Below, piece after piece: positions 27,029 through 36,293 of a DNA stretch of 64,000 bases. The stretch's first letter is position 1; each line of letters starts with the position of its first letter. The DNA comes from Ferrimonas sp. YFM (lineage in GTDB: Bacteria; Pseudomonadota; Gammaproteobacteria; Enterobacterales; Shewanellaceae), in assembly GCF_030296015.1 (NCBI RefSeq), contig NZ_AP027368.1, forward strand, positions 1,612,001 through 1,676,000, written 5' to 3'. The position numbers were made by a program, and so were the translations under genes. Below the pieces are notes generated by a model that worked only from the letters and a program-made list of their open reading frames with translations, was not told where the DNA came from and searched no databases.

Positions 27029-28555
27029 ATGGCCGTGATCAGTAAAGAGGACTTCATCAGCTCAGTGGCTGATGCCCTACAGTACATCTCTTATTACCAC
27101 CCCAAAGATTTCGTCGACGCAATGAACGCTGCCTATGAGCGGGAAGCCAACCCGGCAGCCAAGGACGCCATTGCCCAGATTCTGATCAACTCCCGCATGT
27201 CCGCCGAGGGGCACCGCCCCCTGTGTCAGGACACCGGGATCGTCACCTGCTTCGTGAAGATCGGCATGCAGGTGCAGTGGGACTCTGACCAGACGGTTCA
27301 GCAGATGGTGGATGAGGGCGTACGCCGCGCCTACAACGATGAAAGCAACCCGCTGCGGGCCTCCATTGTGGCCGACCCCGCCGGTGCCCGAAAGAACACC
27401 AGAGACAACGCCCCCGCCGTGGTGCACATCGATATGGTGGCCGGTGATCAGGTCGAGGTGTTCTTGGCCGCCAAGGGCGGTGGCTCTGAAAACAAATCCA
27501 AGATGGTGATGCTTAACCCCTCCGACGATATTGCCGCCTGGGTCGAGAAGACCCTGCCCACCATGGGCGCGGGCTGGTGTCCTCCTGGGGTGCTGGGCAT
27601 CGGCATTGGCGGCACCGCCGAGAAGGCGGCGGTGATGGCCAAAGAGTCTCTGATGGAGCACATCGACATCCACGAGCTCAAGGCGCGCGGCGCCGAGACC
27701 ACCGAAGAGAAATTGCGCCTGGAGATCTTCGAGCGCGCCAACAAACTGGGTATTGGTGCCCAGGGTCTGGGCGGCCTCACCACGGTGCTGGACGTCAAGA
27801 TCAAGAGCGCGCCGACCCACGCGGCCTCCAAGCCTGTGGTGATGATCCCCAACTGTGCGGCCACCCGCCATGTACACTTCACCCTGGATGGCTCCGGCGC
27901 TGCCCAGTTGCCAACCCCCAAGCTGGAGGATTGGCCGGAGGTGACCTGGGAGGTGGGAGACAACGTCAAGCGAGTGGATCTCAACACCATCACCAAGGAG
28001 GAGACCACCAGCTGGAAAGCGGGGGATACCCTGCTGCTCAATGGTAAAATTCTCACCGGTCGTGATGCGGCCCACAAGCGCATCAAGGATCTGCTGGATT
28101 CCGGCGAAGGCCTGCCTGAAGGCGTGGACTTCAGTGGCCGCTTTATCTACTACGTCGGCCCCGTGGATGCCGTGGGCGATGAAGTGGTGGGTCCTGCCGG
28201 TCCGACAACCGCTACCCGCATGGACAAGTTCACCGACATGATGCTGGAGAAGACTGGCCTGATGGGGATGATCGGCAAAGCCGAGCGTGGCCCTGCTACC
28301 GTCGACAGCATCGCCAACCACAAGGCCACCTATCTGATGGCCGTGGGCGGTGCCGCTTACCTGGTGGCCAAGGCCATTAAACAGGCGCGTGTGGTGGCCT
28401 TCGAAGAGCTGGGCATGGAAGCGATCTACGAGTTCGAAGTGCAAGACATGCCGGTGACCGTTGCGGTGGACTCCACCGGCAGCAACGTGCACCAGACTGG
28501 CCCTGCTATCTGGCAGGCCAAGATTGAGGAGCTCGATGCCGAGCTCAGCAAATAA
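27029..28555 (+). CDS. fumA: Fumarate hydratase, class I (iron-sulfur type)
   Basis: This 508-residue cytoplasmic enzyme interconverts fumarate and malate using a [4Fe-4S] cluster. Candidate cluster cysteines are in PLCQDTGIVT, GAGWCPPGVLG and MIPNCAATRH. The C-terminal beta domain contains GRFIYYVGPVDAVGDEVVGPAGPTTATRMD, as in FumA/FumB. I chose ATG 27029 (MAVISKEDF) with GGAG upstream rather than an earlier in-frame start. Transcription is probably monocistronic; a weak hairpin follows. The interval 26861-27028 should hold its promoter, but I could not fix one. Confidence 0.95.
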   Translation: MAVISKEDFISSVADALQYISYYHPKDFVDAMNAAYEREANPAAKDAIAQILINSRMSAEGHRPLCQDTGIVTCFVKIGMQVQWDSDQTVQQMVDEGVRRAYNDESNPLRASIVADPAGARKNTRDNAPAVVHIDMVAGDQVEVFLAAKGGGSENKSKMVMLNPSDDIAAWVEKTLPTMGAGWCPPGVLGIGIGGTAEKAAVMAKESLMEHIDIHELKARGAETTEEKLRLEIFERANKLGIGAQGLGGLTTVLDVKIKSAPTHAASKPVVMIPNCAATRHVHFTLDGSGAAQLPTPKLEDWPEVTWEVGDNVKRVDLNTITKEETTSWKAGDTLLLNGKILTGRDAAHKRIKDLLDSGEGLPEGVDFSGRFIYYVGPVDAVGDEVVGPAGPTTATRMDKFTDMMLEKTGLMGMIGKAERGPATVDSIANHKATYLMAVGGAAYLVAKAIKQARVVAFEELGMEAIYEFEVQDMPVTVAVDSTGSNVHQTGPAIWQAKIEELDAELSK

Positions 28556-28592
28556 CAACACAGGTGCCCCTGGAGGGCACCAAAATGATCTT

Positions 28593-28612
28593 GGCGGCCT
28601 GTGGCCGCCTTT
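28593..28612 (+). terminator. Weak terminator-like hairpin after the fumarase gene
   Basis: GGCGGCC (28593-28599), loop TGT, GGCCGCC (28603-28609), then only three T. A second hairpin GGTGCCC / GGGCACC lies at 28563-28581 without a T-run. Termination may be partial. Confidence 0.5.
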
Positions 28613-28634
28613 CGCATTCAAGGGAATAGCAACG

Positions 28635-30731
28635 ATGAAAAACAGCCTACTGCTGGGCGCCGCCCTGACGCTTTGTGCGTCGGCCATCGCCAAGCCGGTG
28701 ACTGCACCTTTCGATGTGAACCAGCTCAACACCCTGAGCAAGCTGCACTCTACCGTGGTTTTGCCCGGTGGTGACGCGGTGGTTTATGGCGTGAAGAAAA
28801 AGACCGACAAGGGTTACCGCTCCGATCTCTACCTGCAGAAACTGGGCGGCGAAGCCCGTCAGCTGACCAACCACAAGGGCACCGAGCATAACCTGGTGGC
28901 TTCCAAAGATGGCAAGACCCTCTACTTCCTTAGTGGTCGTAGCGGCTCCAGCCAGATCTGGGCCTTGCCTTTAGATGGCGGTGAAGCGGTTCAGGTTTCT
29001 GATCTGCCTCTGGGCATCGATGGCTTCAAACTGTCCAATGACAACGGCCAGGTGGTGATGCAGCTGCGGGTCAACGTCGACTGTGACAACCTGAAATGCA
29101 GCGCCGACAAGCAGAAAGCCAAGAAAGAGAACAAGCAGAAGGGTCGTCACTACGACCAACTGATGGTGCGTCACTGGGACACCTGGAATGACGGCCTGCG
29201 CAACCACCTGTTTGTGGCCAAGCTCGAGGGCAACACCCTGTCCGAGCCTGTGGACGTGACCGCGGGTCTGGACACCGAGGTGCCCTCCCTGCCGTTTTCC
29301 GGCATGGAGGAGGTTTCCTTTACGCCGGATGGCAAGCATGTGGTTTACAGTGCCAAGGCTCCCAGCCGCGACCAGGCCTGGCAGACCAACTACGACCTGT
29401 GGCAGGTACCGGTCACCGGCGGCGAGGCCGTTAACCTGACCGCCGACAACCTGGCCTGGGACAGCCACCCGGTCTTCTCCGACGATGGCCGTTACATGGC
29501 CTACGCCGCGATGAAGCGTCCCGGTTTCGAGGCGGATCGTTTCGCCGTGATGCTCAAGGATCTGCAGACCGGCGAAACCCGCGAAGTGGCCCCCTTGTGG
29601 GACCGCAGTGCCCGCGGCATCGCCTTTGCGGAAGAGAGCCATACCCTGTACGTGAGCGCCCAGGATCTGGGTCAGGTGGCCATCTACGCCATGGACGTCC
29701 GCTTCGGTGACAAGCGCACCCTGGTGGCCGAGGGCAGCAACGCCATGGTGAAAGTGACCAACGGCAAGCTGTTCTACACCCACAACGACCTGTCCGGTCC
29801 CAACGACCTCTATGTGATGGGCCTGGACGGCAGTGGCAAGCAGCGCCTGACCGACCTCAACAAGGATCTGCTCAACAAGCAGGGCCTGGGCGAGTTCCAG
29901 CAGTTCTCCTTCAAGGGCTGGAACAACGAGACCGTATACGGTTACTGGATCAAGCCAGCAGGCTTTGAGCAGGGCAAGAAGTACCCTGTGGCCTTCCTGG
30001 TGCACGGTGGTCCTCAGGGCAGCTTCGGCAACCGCTGGCATGGCCGCTGGAACGCCCAGCTGTGGGCGGCTGCCGGCTTTGGTGTGGTGATGATCGACTT
30101 CCACGGCTCCACCGGCTATGGCCAGGCGTTCACCGACTCCATCTCCCTGGACTGGGGTGGCAAGCCACTGGTTGACCTGCAGAAGGGCCTGGCCGCAGTG
30201 GGCCAGCAGCAGCCCTGGCTGGACACCAAGAACGCCTGTGCCGCAGGTGGCTCTTACGGTGGCTACATGATGAACTGGATTGCCGGCAACTGGAACGATG
30301 GCTTCAAGTGCCTGGTGAACCACGCCGGTCTGTTCGACATGCGCAGCTTCTACAACGTCACCGAGGAGCTGTGGTTCCCTGAGCACGAGTTTGGTGGCAG
30401 CTACTGGGAAGCCACCGAGACCTACGAGAAATTCAATCCGGTAAACCACATCGACAAGTGGCAGACCCCCATGCTGGTGGTTCACGGTGCCAAGGACTAT
30501 CGTGTACCCCTGGAGCAGGGCCTGGCAGCCTTTACCGTACTGCAGCGCAAGGGGATCGATTCCGAGTTGCTGGTGTTCGATGAGGAAAACCATTGGATCA
30601 TCAATCCGGACAACCTGGTGCAGTGGTACGACGTAGTGCTGGGCTGGATGAAGCGCCACACCGGCCAGGAGCAGGCGTTGGACGCCAATGAAGCCCTGCG
30701 TCAGGAGATGCTGAGCACTCAGGCGGAGTAA
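28635..30731 (+). CDS. S9-family prolyl-oligopeptidase-type peptidase
   Basis: This 698-residue serine peptidase has a signal peptide (MKNSLLLGAALTLCASAIA), an N-terminal beta-propeller (about residues 30-420) and a C-terminal alpha/beta-hydrolase domain. The catalytic triad is Ser540 in GGSYGGYMM, Asp621 in GAKDYRVP and His653 in EENHWI. It probably acts in the periplasm as a dipeptidyl or acylaminoacyl peptidase (S9C group); exact specificity is not readable. The start is ATG 28635, which gives the signal peptide. A strong terminator follows. Confidence 0.92.
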   Translation: MKNSLLLGAALTLCASAIAKPVTAPFDVNQLNTLSKLHSTVVLPGGDAVVYGVKKKTDKGYRSDLYLQKLGGEARQLTNHKGTEHNLVASKDGKTLYFLSGRSGSSQIWALPLDGGEAVQVSDLPLGIDGFKLSNDNGQVVMQLRVNVDCDNLKCSADKQKAKKENKQKGRHYDQLMVRHWDTWNDGLRNHLFVAKLEGNTLSEPVDVTAGLDTEVPSLPFSGMEEVSFTPDGKHVVYSAKAPSRDQAWQTNYDLWQVPVTGGEAVNLTADNLAWDSHPVFSDDGRYMAYAAMKRPGFEADRFAVMLKDLQTGETREVAPLWDRSARGIAFAEESHTLYVSAQDLGQVAIYAMDVRFGDKRTLVAEGSNAMVKVTNGKLFYTHNDLSGPNDLYVMGLDGSGKQRLTDLNKDLLNKQGLGEFQQFSFKGWNNETVYGYWIKPAGFEQGKKYPVAFLVHGGPQGSFGNRWHGRWNAQLWAAAGFGVVMIDFHGSTGYGQAFTDSISLDWGGKPLVDLQKGLAAVGQQQPWLDTKNACAAGGSYGGYMMNWIAGNWNDGFKCLVNHAGLFDMRSFYNVTEELWFPEHEFGGSYWEATETYEKFNPVNHIDKWQTPMLVVHGAKDYRVPLEQGLAAFTVLQRKGIDSELLVFDEENHWIINPDNLVQWYDVVLGWMKRHTGQEQALDANEALRQEMLSTQAE

Positions 30732-30750
30732 TCTGACTCAATTCTGATGA

Positions 30751-30774
30751 GGCCACCTAAGGGTGGCCTTTTTT
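30751..30774 (+). terminator. Intrinsic terminator after the S9 peptidase
   Basis: GGCCACC (30751-30757), loop TAAG, GGTGGCC (30762-30768), then six T. Confidence 0.9.
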
Positions 30775-30847
30775 GATCCTTTCAGTGCTATGGGCACAGT
30801 CGCCAGGGGATTCTCTTTCTGTAAATTTATGCTTAAAAACAACGCTT

Positions 30848-30875
30848 TAATTGCGAGCTCAATTTTGATCGATAA
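30848..30875 (+). promoter_or_regulatory. Possible sigma-28-type flagellin promoter
   Basis: TAATTGCG (30848-30855) and ATCGATAA (30868-30875) resemble the flagellar TAAAGTTT / GCCGATAA boxes, with a 12-bp rather than 11-bp spacer. The -10 box matches 6 of 8. It sits about 78 bp upstream of the flagellin start in an AT-rich stretch. Confidence 0.4.
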
Positions 30876-30952
30876 ATTTCTTTAAGTTTTTCAAAGGATG
30901 GGGCGCCTATCTCTCTGTGACAGTACACAACGCATCTCACGGAGATAAACCA

Positions 30953-31768
30953 ATGCTTTCAGTACACACTAACTTCACTTCCATGGTTGCCCAGAACTCT
31001 GTTGGCAACAGCAACAACTCCCTGAACAGCGCCATGGAGCGTCTGTCCACTGGTCTGCGCATCAACTCCGCTGCTGACGATGCTGCTGGTCTGCAGATTG
31101 CCAACCGTCTGAACGCCAACGTTACCGGCATGAACACCGCACAGCGTAACATCGGCGATGCCACTTCCATGCTGCAGACCGCTGACGGCGCTCTGGACGA
31201 GGTGAACAACATTGCCATGCGCATGAAAGAGCTGGCGACTCAGGCCTCCAATGGCGTGAACTCTGCCGATGATCTGTCTGCTCTGAACGCAGAATTCGGC
31301 GAGCTGAAGAAAGAGATTACCCGTATTCAGGACAGCACCGAGTACGCTGGCAACAAGCTGTTTACCACTCTGAACACTGGCGTTAAGTTCCAGATTGGTG
31401 CCTCCGCTTCCGAAGAGCTGGAAGTGAAACTGGATACCGGTACCACCAAAGTTAAAGATGCGGTTACCAAAGACCTGGATACTCAGGCCAATGCCAAGCT
31501 GGCTATGGCTGAAATTGATACTCTGGTTAAGAACGTGGGTACTCTGCGATCCAACCTGGGTGCCAACATCAACCGTCTGGAGCACACCAACAACAACCTG
31601 GCTAACGTGTCTCAGAACACCCAAGCTGCGGCTGGCCGCATCATGGATGCAGACTTCGCTACAGAGAGTGCCAACATGACTAAGAACCAATTGCTGGTTC
31701 AGTCTGGCACCAACATCCTGGCTCGTGCCAACCAGAACACCAACCTGGTTATGGGCTTGCTGGGCTAA
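30953..31768 (+). CDS. Flagellin, short form
   Basis: This 271-residue filament protein has conserved helical ends: N-terminal SVHTNFTSMVAQNSVGNSNNSLNSA... and C-terminal NQLLVQSGTNILARANQNTNLVMGLLG. The central part is short, so it has the D0/D1 core with little outer domain. Lysines cluster in the middle (VKLDTGTTKVKDAVTKDLD), the likely surface. ATG 30953 follows GGAG. No other flagellar gene is near, but the next gene encodes FliB, which methylates flagellin lysines. It may be a secondary or lateral flagellin; this cannot be decided from the window. Confidence 0.93.
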   Translation: MLSVHTNFTSMVAQNSVGNSNNSLNSAMERLSTGLRINSAADDAAGLQIANRLNANVTGMNTAQRNIGDATSMLQTADGALDEVNNIAMRMKELATQASNGVNSADDLSALNAEFGELKKEITRIQDSTEYAGNKLFTTLNTGVKFQIGASASEELEVKLDTGTTKVKDAVTKDLDTQANAKLAMAEIDTLVKNVGTLRSNLGANINRLEHTNNNLANVSQNTQAAAGRIMDADFATESANMTKNQLLVQSGTNILARANQNTNLVMGLLG

Positions 31769-31786
31769 CTGCCATTCCTTAGTTCG

Positions 31787-31812
31787 AAGCCGGGCAAGAG
31801 CCCGGCTTTTTT
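31787..31812 (+). terminator. Intrinsic terminator after flagellin
   Basis: AAGCCGGGC (31787-31795), loop AAGA, GCCCGGCTT (31800-31808), T-run to 31812. It separates strong flagellin transcription from fliB. Confidence 0.88.
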
Positions 31813-31880
31813 ATGCTTAGAACTTTGTGGCAAGTAATTTGCTTCAGATAGGGAAACCACTGTCATTGAATGAGTTGACA

Positions 31881-33194
31881 ATGTCTGCAGAAAACGCCTC
31901 CCAGATTTTTGAACCCCTTTTTGTACGTAACTTCCGTTGTATTGGCGATCAATGCCCCTCCAACTGTTGCCACTCCTGGACCATTACCCTTGATAAAAAG
32001 AAATACAAGGAAGCAAGAAAGTCCCCGGATAATGTCATCAAGGTTTTGGCGAAGGAACACTTTAAGCGCTTGCCGTCTGAGAGCCTCTCCGACAGCTCTT
32101 ATGGCTATATCCGCCTGGATAACCGTGGTCTGTGCCCCATGCTGGATGATAAAGGATGGTGCGAGGTCCATAAGCGACTGGGCGAAAAGGCGTTGTCTCT
32201 GACCTGTCAGCAATACCCTAGAATGCCCCAGTATTTTGGGGAGCGACTGGAGCTCAGTCTGACGCTCTCCTGCCCGGCAGTTGCCGACGCGGTGCTTTTT
32301 GATCCTGATGCAATGGTGATGAACCAGGTAGAAACCAGTGATTCTCTGAAGAGTCATTTTAAACGAGGAGGCAGTCCATCATCCGCTCTCCCTCTTTGGG
32401 CTGGTATCCTCAGGGATTTCAGTTTTCATGTTTTGTTGAATCAGAATCTGACGTTACCCGAGCGCCTGTTTGTTCTGGGACTGACTTATCATCAAGTTGA
32501 TCCTCATTTGGAAAATCCATTAAAGGTTGAAGCTATTCTGCATCAGAACCTGAGGCTTACTGAAGATGGATCGTTGAGGAACGCCTTTGCCTCATTACCG
32601 GAACTGAAAGGGCATAAGTGGAATATCTTTTCCCACCAGGTAGGACATATCACCGACGGCATTCGACGAGAGAAAGAGGCTTATTCTGGTCTGACGCCTT
32701 CAGAGCGGCGCTTCATGAGATTGCAGATGCCCCTGGTCAGGCAGATGGCCAAGTTGATGGGTGAAGACATTGAAGGGATGACTGAGTTGAGTGATGCCTG
32801 GAAGAGCGGTCAGCATGCACCGGAATCGACTCAGGCGTTTGAGCAGTTGCTTCAGGATGCCAGGCCGATACTGGCACCATTTTTCGCTCAGAATCCGCAG
32901 CTTCTGCTCAATTTTTTGCTGTACCAAATCTACCATCACCAGTTTCTGCTGTACATTAAGCGCAAACCGATTCAGTTCTTTCAGGTGCTAATGGTGGATC
33001 TGCTGCTTATCGAGGGCTATATGGCAGGCATTGCTGTGGAGTGTGGCGAGATAAACAAGGATATTGCCGTCGCCCTGTTCTCTGCCTACTCCAAGAAACG
33101 ACAGCATAACGCAGCGTTTGTCGACAGGCTGGATAAATGCCTCGAAGAGTCTGCTTCCGACAAGCTTGCCGCGGTCTTCGCGTTGCTGAAGTAA
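31881..33194 (+). CDS. fliB: Flagellin lysine N-methylase
   Basis: This 437-residue protein is of the FliB family, which methylates surface lysines of flagellin. The cysteine-rich N-terminal signature is clear: F-R-C-x4-C-P-x2-C-C-H-S-W, then GLCPMLDDKGWCEVHKRLGEKALSLTCQQYPR, suggesting an iron-sulfur cluster. I chose ATG 31881 because family members start shortly before this motif; upstream in-frame codons (GTG 31827, TTG 31866) have no better ribosome site. It follows flagellin with a terminator between, so expression may come from read-through or its own promoter. Confidence 0.87.
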   Translation: MSAENASQIFEPLFVRNFRCIGDQCPSNCCHSWTITLDKKKYKEARKSPDNVIKVLAKEHFKRLPSESLSDSSYGYIRLDNRGLCPMLDDKGWCEVHKRLGEKALSLTCQQYPRMPQYFGERLELSLTLSCPAVADAVLFDPDAMVMNQVETSDSLKSHFKRGGSPSSALPLWAGILRDFSFHVLLNQNLTLPERLFVLGLTYHQVDPHLENPLKVEAILHQNLRLTEDGSLRNAFASLPELKGHKWNIFSHQVGHITDGIRREKEAYSGLTPSERRFMRLQMPLVRQMAKLMGEDIEGMTELSDAWKSGQHAPESTQAFEQLLQDARPILAPFFAQNPQLLLNFLLYQIYHHQFLLYIKRKPIQFFQVLMVDLLLIEGYMAGIAVECGEINKDIAVALFSAYSKKRQHNAAFVDRLDKCLEESASDKLAAVFALLK

Positions 33195-33259
33195 CGAGAC
33201 ATTATCACCTGCCCAGTTCTGCTGTGATAGTCTAAAACCTCCAGTCTAAGGAGGGAAAG

Positions 33260-34282
33260 ATGGCTCAGGGAGTGAGTGAACGTCTCCAGTCTGCGGCGAT
33301 CATCGACGCCACGCTGGTGATGGCGGCTCTGGAAGGCGCCGTGGCCAAAGGGGTGGAGGTGGACACCTTGCTGACGGTGGTGGGCAGCAGCCAGCGGCGA
33401 CTGCTGATGGGGGAGGGGCTCTCCCCCGAGCGTTTCAGTGTTCTGCTGCGCAGCTTGTGGGACCATCTGGATGATGAGTCCTCAGGTTTTGCCTCCCGCC
33501 CCTTGAGAGATGGCTGCTTCAGGATGATGTGCCACGCCACCATAGGGTGCCTGAACCTGCGCCGTGCCCTGATTCGGGTCGGGGACTTCTTTCGCCTGCT
33601 GTCCGATGAGTACCAGTGGACCCTGGAGGAGGAGGGCGAGCAGGCCTGCTTCGTTTTGGGGGGGGAGCAGGGGAGTGACCGGGCCTTCCTGCTGCTGAGC
33701 CTGTGCGTCATCCTGCACCGCTGGAGCGCCTGGATGATTGACGCGCCTATTCCTCTGCTCCGGGTTGATCTGCCTTTTGCCGATGATCGATTCGACTTGT
33801 CTCTGGCGCCCTTGCTTCAGGCACCCATCGAGTTTGAAGCGCCCGTTACCCGGTTGGTGTTTCCCAGAGCACTGTTGCAAAAGCCCATCAAGCAGTCCAG
33901 CGACACCCTGAGTGCCTTCCTGGCCAACTCCCCCGAACGTTTGCTCACACTGTTTCGCCCAGATGATTCACTGGCCCTTCAGGTAAAGCGCTATTTGGAG
34001 GAGTCTTCGCAGTTGGAAAGCCTGTCTCAGGAGCAGGTGGCGGCGCAGTTCAATATCAGTGTGGCCACGCTCGGCAGACGCCTTAAGGGGGAGGGGCATC
34101 AGTTTCATAAGCTCAAAGACAGGGTGCGCCGGGCCCGGGCGGTCAAATTGCTGCTGGGCAGTGAGCTGTCCATCTCGGAAGTGGCGCTGACGCTGGGATA
34201 CTCCGAACCCTCGGTGTTTTACCGAAGCTTCCGGCGCTGGGTCGGAGTGACTCCGGCCGAGTTCAGGGAGCGCCATCTCTAA
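33260..34282 (+). CDS. AraC-family regulator with arabinose-binding-like N-terminal domain (first copy)
   Basis: This 340-residue protein has an N-terminal domain of the Arabinose_bd type (OruR/ArgR-like subgroup) and a C-terminal AraC DNA-binding domain with two helix-turn-helices (VAAQFNISVATLGRRLKGEG and ISEVALTLGYSEPSVFYRSFRRWVG). ATG 33260 follows AAGGAGG closely. It is followed by a second regulator of the same architecture at 34475. Targets are not evident; neither divergent nor enzyme genes are adjacent. Confidence 0.87.
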   Translation: MAQGVSERLQSAAIIDATLVMAALEGAVAKGVEVDTLLTVVGSSQRRLLMGEGLSPERFSVLLRSLWDHLDDESSGFASRPLRDGCFRMMCHATIGCLNLRRALIRVGDFFRLLSDEYQWTLEEEGEQACFVLGGEQGSDRAFLLLSLCVILHRWSAWMIDAPIPLLRVDLPFADDRFDLSLAPLLQAPIEFEAPVTRLVFPRALLQKPIKQSSDTLSAFLANSPERLLTLFRPDDSLALQVKRYLEESSQLESLSQEQVAAQFNISVATLGRRLKGEGHQFHKLKDRVRRARAVKLLLGSELSISEVALTLGYSEPSVFYRSFRRWVGVTPAEFRERHL

Positions 34283-34474
34283 AGTGGTATGACCTCTGAC
34301 AACGATTCACGAAATCATAAGATATAACATGCAGTTATAAAATTAGGTTGTCGGTGAAATTCTGTAAGCCTTTACTCGGTCTCTTGCACCAGAGAAATGA
34401 ACTCGGCAAGTTAACAGCAAACCGGCGACGGGAACTGCTGGCTGCGGCGCTGGGCGCCATATCAAGGATGAGAG

Positions 34475-35500
34475 ATGAGAACACAAGGAACACTGCTGGC
34501 CGCATGGATTCGGCCTCTGCTTAACTACCTGCACTCCGCCGGCCATGACCCGGATCCTATTCTCAAGAAAGTGGGTATAGTGGCTGAGCCTTTGGGGCTC
34601 CCCGGAGCCCGCCTGTGTGTCGATCAGGTGAGGGCACTGTGGGTCGAGGCCTCCAAGCTGACCGGTAACCCCTATATGGGGCTGATGCTGTCCCGCTGGG
34701 GCGACCAGCTCAGGGGCGACACCATGTTGACGGCGATGATCACCAGCCGGGATATGGAGGAAGCGTGCCGGCGTATGTGTCGCATCAGCCATCTGGTGTG
34801 CGATGCGGTGGACCTGACCCTGGAGGAGGACAGCCGGGATCTTCGTCTGGTTTATGAGCTGACCGAGGAGGAGGGGATGGGGTTCTCCGATGCCGGGCTG
34901 AATCTGGCGCTGCTGCCGGTGCTGACCATGATGGAGCAGGGGGTGGTAGACAGGAAGAGCATTCGCCGCATCGAGCTCAACCGTGCCCATCCGGGGCAGG
35001 AGGGGGCCCAGTACCTGGCCTCTTTGTTGCCCTGTAACATCATTTATGGCTGTGCCCGGGACAGTGTGGTGTTTGACCGGCTGGCCACCAAGCAGCAGAA
35101 CCCCTTCTGGAACCCTGCACTGGCCCAGGCCAGTGAGTCACTGGCTCTGGATGAGCTGGCGCAACTGGGCAAGCAGAGCATCGTCAATCGAGTCACCGGG
35201 CTTATCACCAAACACCTGTCCGGGGGCGAGCCTCATCAGCAGTTGGTGGCCCAAGAACTCGCCATTACCCCCAGGCACCTCCAGCGGCGCCTGAAGCAGC
35301 AGGGTTACAGCTTCAGCCAGCTACTGGAGCAGGTACGCCGTGAGCTGGCGTGTCACCATCTGTGCCGTCATGACCTGTCTCTGGCTGAGATCGCCCGCCA
35401 ACTGGGTTTTCAGGATCAGAGTAATTTCTGTAAGGCCTTCAAGCGCTGGCAAGGGGAGACTCCCAGCCAGTATCGCCGCCGTCAGACCCCTCTGCATTAG
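34475..35500 (+). CDS. AraC-family regulator with arabinose-binding-like N-terminal domain (second copy)
   Basis: This 341-residue regulator has the same layout as its neighbour: an N-terminal ligand domain (HSAGHDPDPILKKVGI..., NPYMGLMLSRWGD) and a C-terminal AraC domain (ELAITPRHLQRRLKQQGYSF; LAEIARQLGFQDQSNFCKAFKRWQGETPSQYRR). The two copies are clearly different in sequence, so the pairing is an old duplication or coincidence. The 192-bp gap before it includes an AT-rich stretch (34300-34345) that may hold its promoter. ATG 34475 has a modest ribosome site. Confidence 0.86.
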   Translation: MRTQGTLLAAWIRPLLNYLHSAGHDPDPILKKVGIVAEPLGLPGARLCVDQVRALWVEASKLTGNPYMGLMLSRWGDQLRGDTMLTAMITSRDMEEACRRMCRISHLVCDAVDLTLEEDSRDLRLVYELTEEEGMGFSDAGLNLALLPVLTMMEQGVVDRKSIRRIELNRAHPGQEGAQYLASLLPCNIIYGCARDSVVFDRLATKQQNPFWNPALAQASESLALDELAQLGKQSIVNRVTGLITKHLSGGEPHQQLVAQELAITPRHLQRRLKQQGYSFSQLLEQVRRELACHHLCRHDLSLAEIARQLGFQDQSNFCKAFKRWQGETPSQYRRRQTPLH

Positions 35501-35623
35501 ATTTGTGGACTATTGAGTGTCAGTCACTTTTCGTTTGTTTGGATAAAACTAGGGGAAATTTGCTAGACCACACTTGGCTTTGTAGAATCGCTAATATTAG
35601 TAGTTTCTTTATGGGCTGGGTGC

Positions 35624-36160
35624 GTGAAGAGAAAGCTGGGTCAGACGTTGTTGGGGGCATCCGTGATTGCCTTGGGGATGATTGGCGTCTATCAGACCTT
35701 TGACTCAACTCAGGGTGAGGTCAGTCAGAGTGCTCAGGTGATGGAGACGCTCATCCTGGGTGATGAGGCCACACCCCAGCTGAGTCTTAACCTGGAGATC
35801 TACAGCGGTGAGTGCCGCTGGATCTATGGCATGTATCACAGCGCCCTGGGCCATAAGGGCAGTCAGCGTCAAATGGCCCTGATTGAGGTGGTTGAGGCGG
35901 CCCTGGAGGCCGATGATTTCAATATGGCGCTGCTGGCGGCGCAGCAGATTGAGTCTGAGCGGATGCGCAGCCAACTGCTCAGACAGGTGGTGGAGCGGGC
36001 AATTGAGGTGGCCAGGCACATGGAGTACGCTGCCCTGGCGGTCACCATGATACCCACGCCTTCGCTTCAGGAAGCTGCGATGACCCGCTTGGTGGACGCC
36101 TATGTAGAGGTGCTATACCGAAGCGGTGGCAAGCGCCCAGGTGAGAAGGTTGAGCTGTAG
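35624..36160 (+). CDS. Hypothetical membrane-anchored protein
   Basis: I do not recognise the family. The 178-residue product has one N-terminal hydrophobic helix (LGQTLLGASVIALGMIGVYQTF) and then a soluble, helix-rich periplasmic part with pairs of helices (QMALIEVVEAALEADDFNMALLAAQQI, LLRQVVERAIEVARHM). The start is GTG 35624 (MKRKL), with a poor ribosome site. It stands alone between the AraC gene and the small membrane protein gene. Confidence 0.65.
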   Translation: MKRKLGQTLLGASVIALGMIGVYQTFDSTQGEVSQSAQVMETLILGDEATPQLSLNLEIYSGECRWIYGMYHSALGHKGSQRQMALIEVVEAALEADDFNMALLAAQQIESERMRSQLLRQVVERAIEVARHMEYAALAVTMIPTPSLQEAAMTRLVDAYVEVLYRSGGKRPGEKVEL

Positions 36161-36293
36161 TTCACTCTGCATGAACTCACACAACTTATTAAATTTTATT
36201 AAATATTTTGAAATAACTATTGCCTTGACGCAGGCTCGCGCCTATCTTCGTTGAATGAATATGCACAACTGACAGACATGACAAGGAGGTTCT

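Noticed and set aside
27077-28741. A 554-codon open frame antisense to the fumarase gene
   Set aside because: Composition is histidine- and glycine-rich, as expected for a mirror of a GC-rich gene; no motif and no ribosome site.
35503-35703. A 66-codon plus-strand frame after the second AraC gene
   Set aside because: It overlaps the start of the anchored protein gene at 35624 in another frame and lacks a ribosome site.
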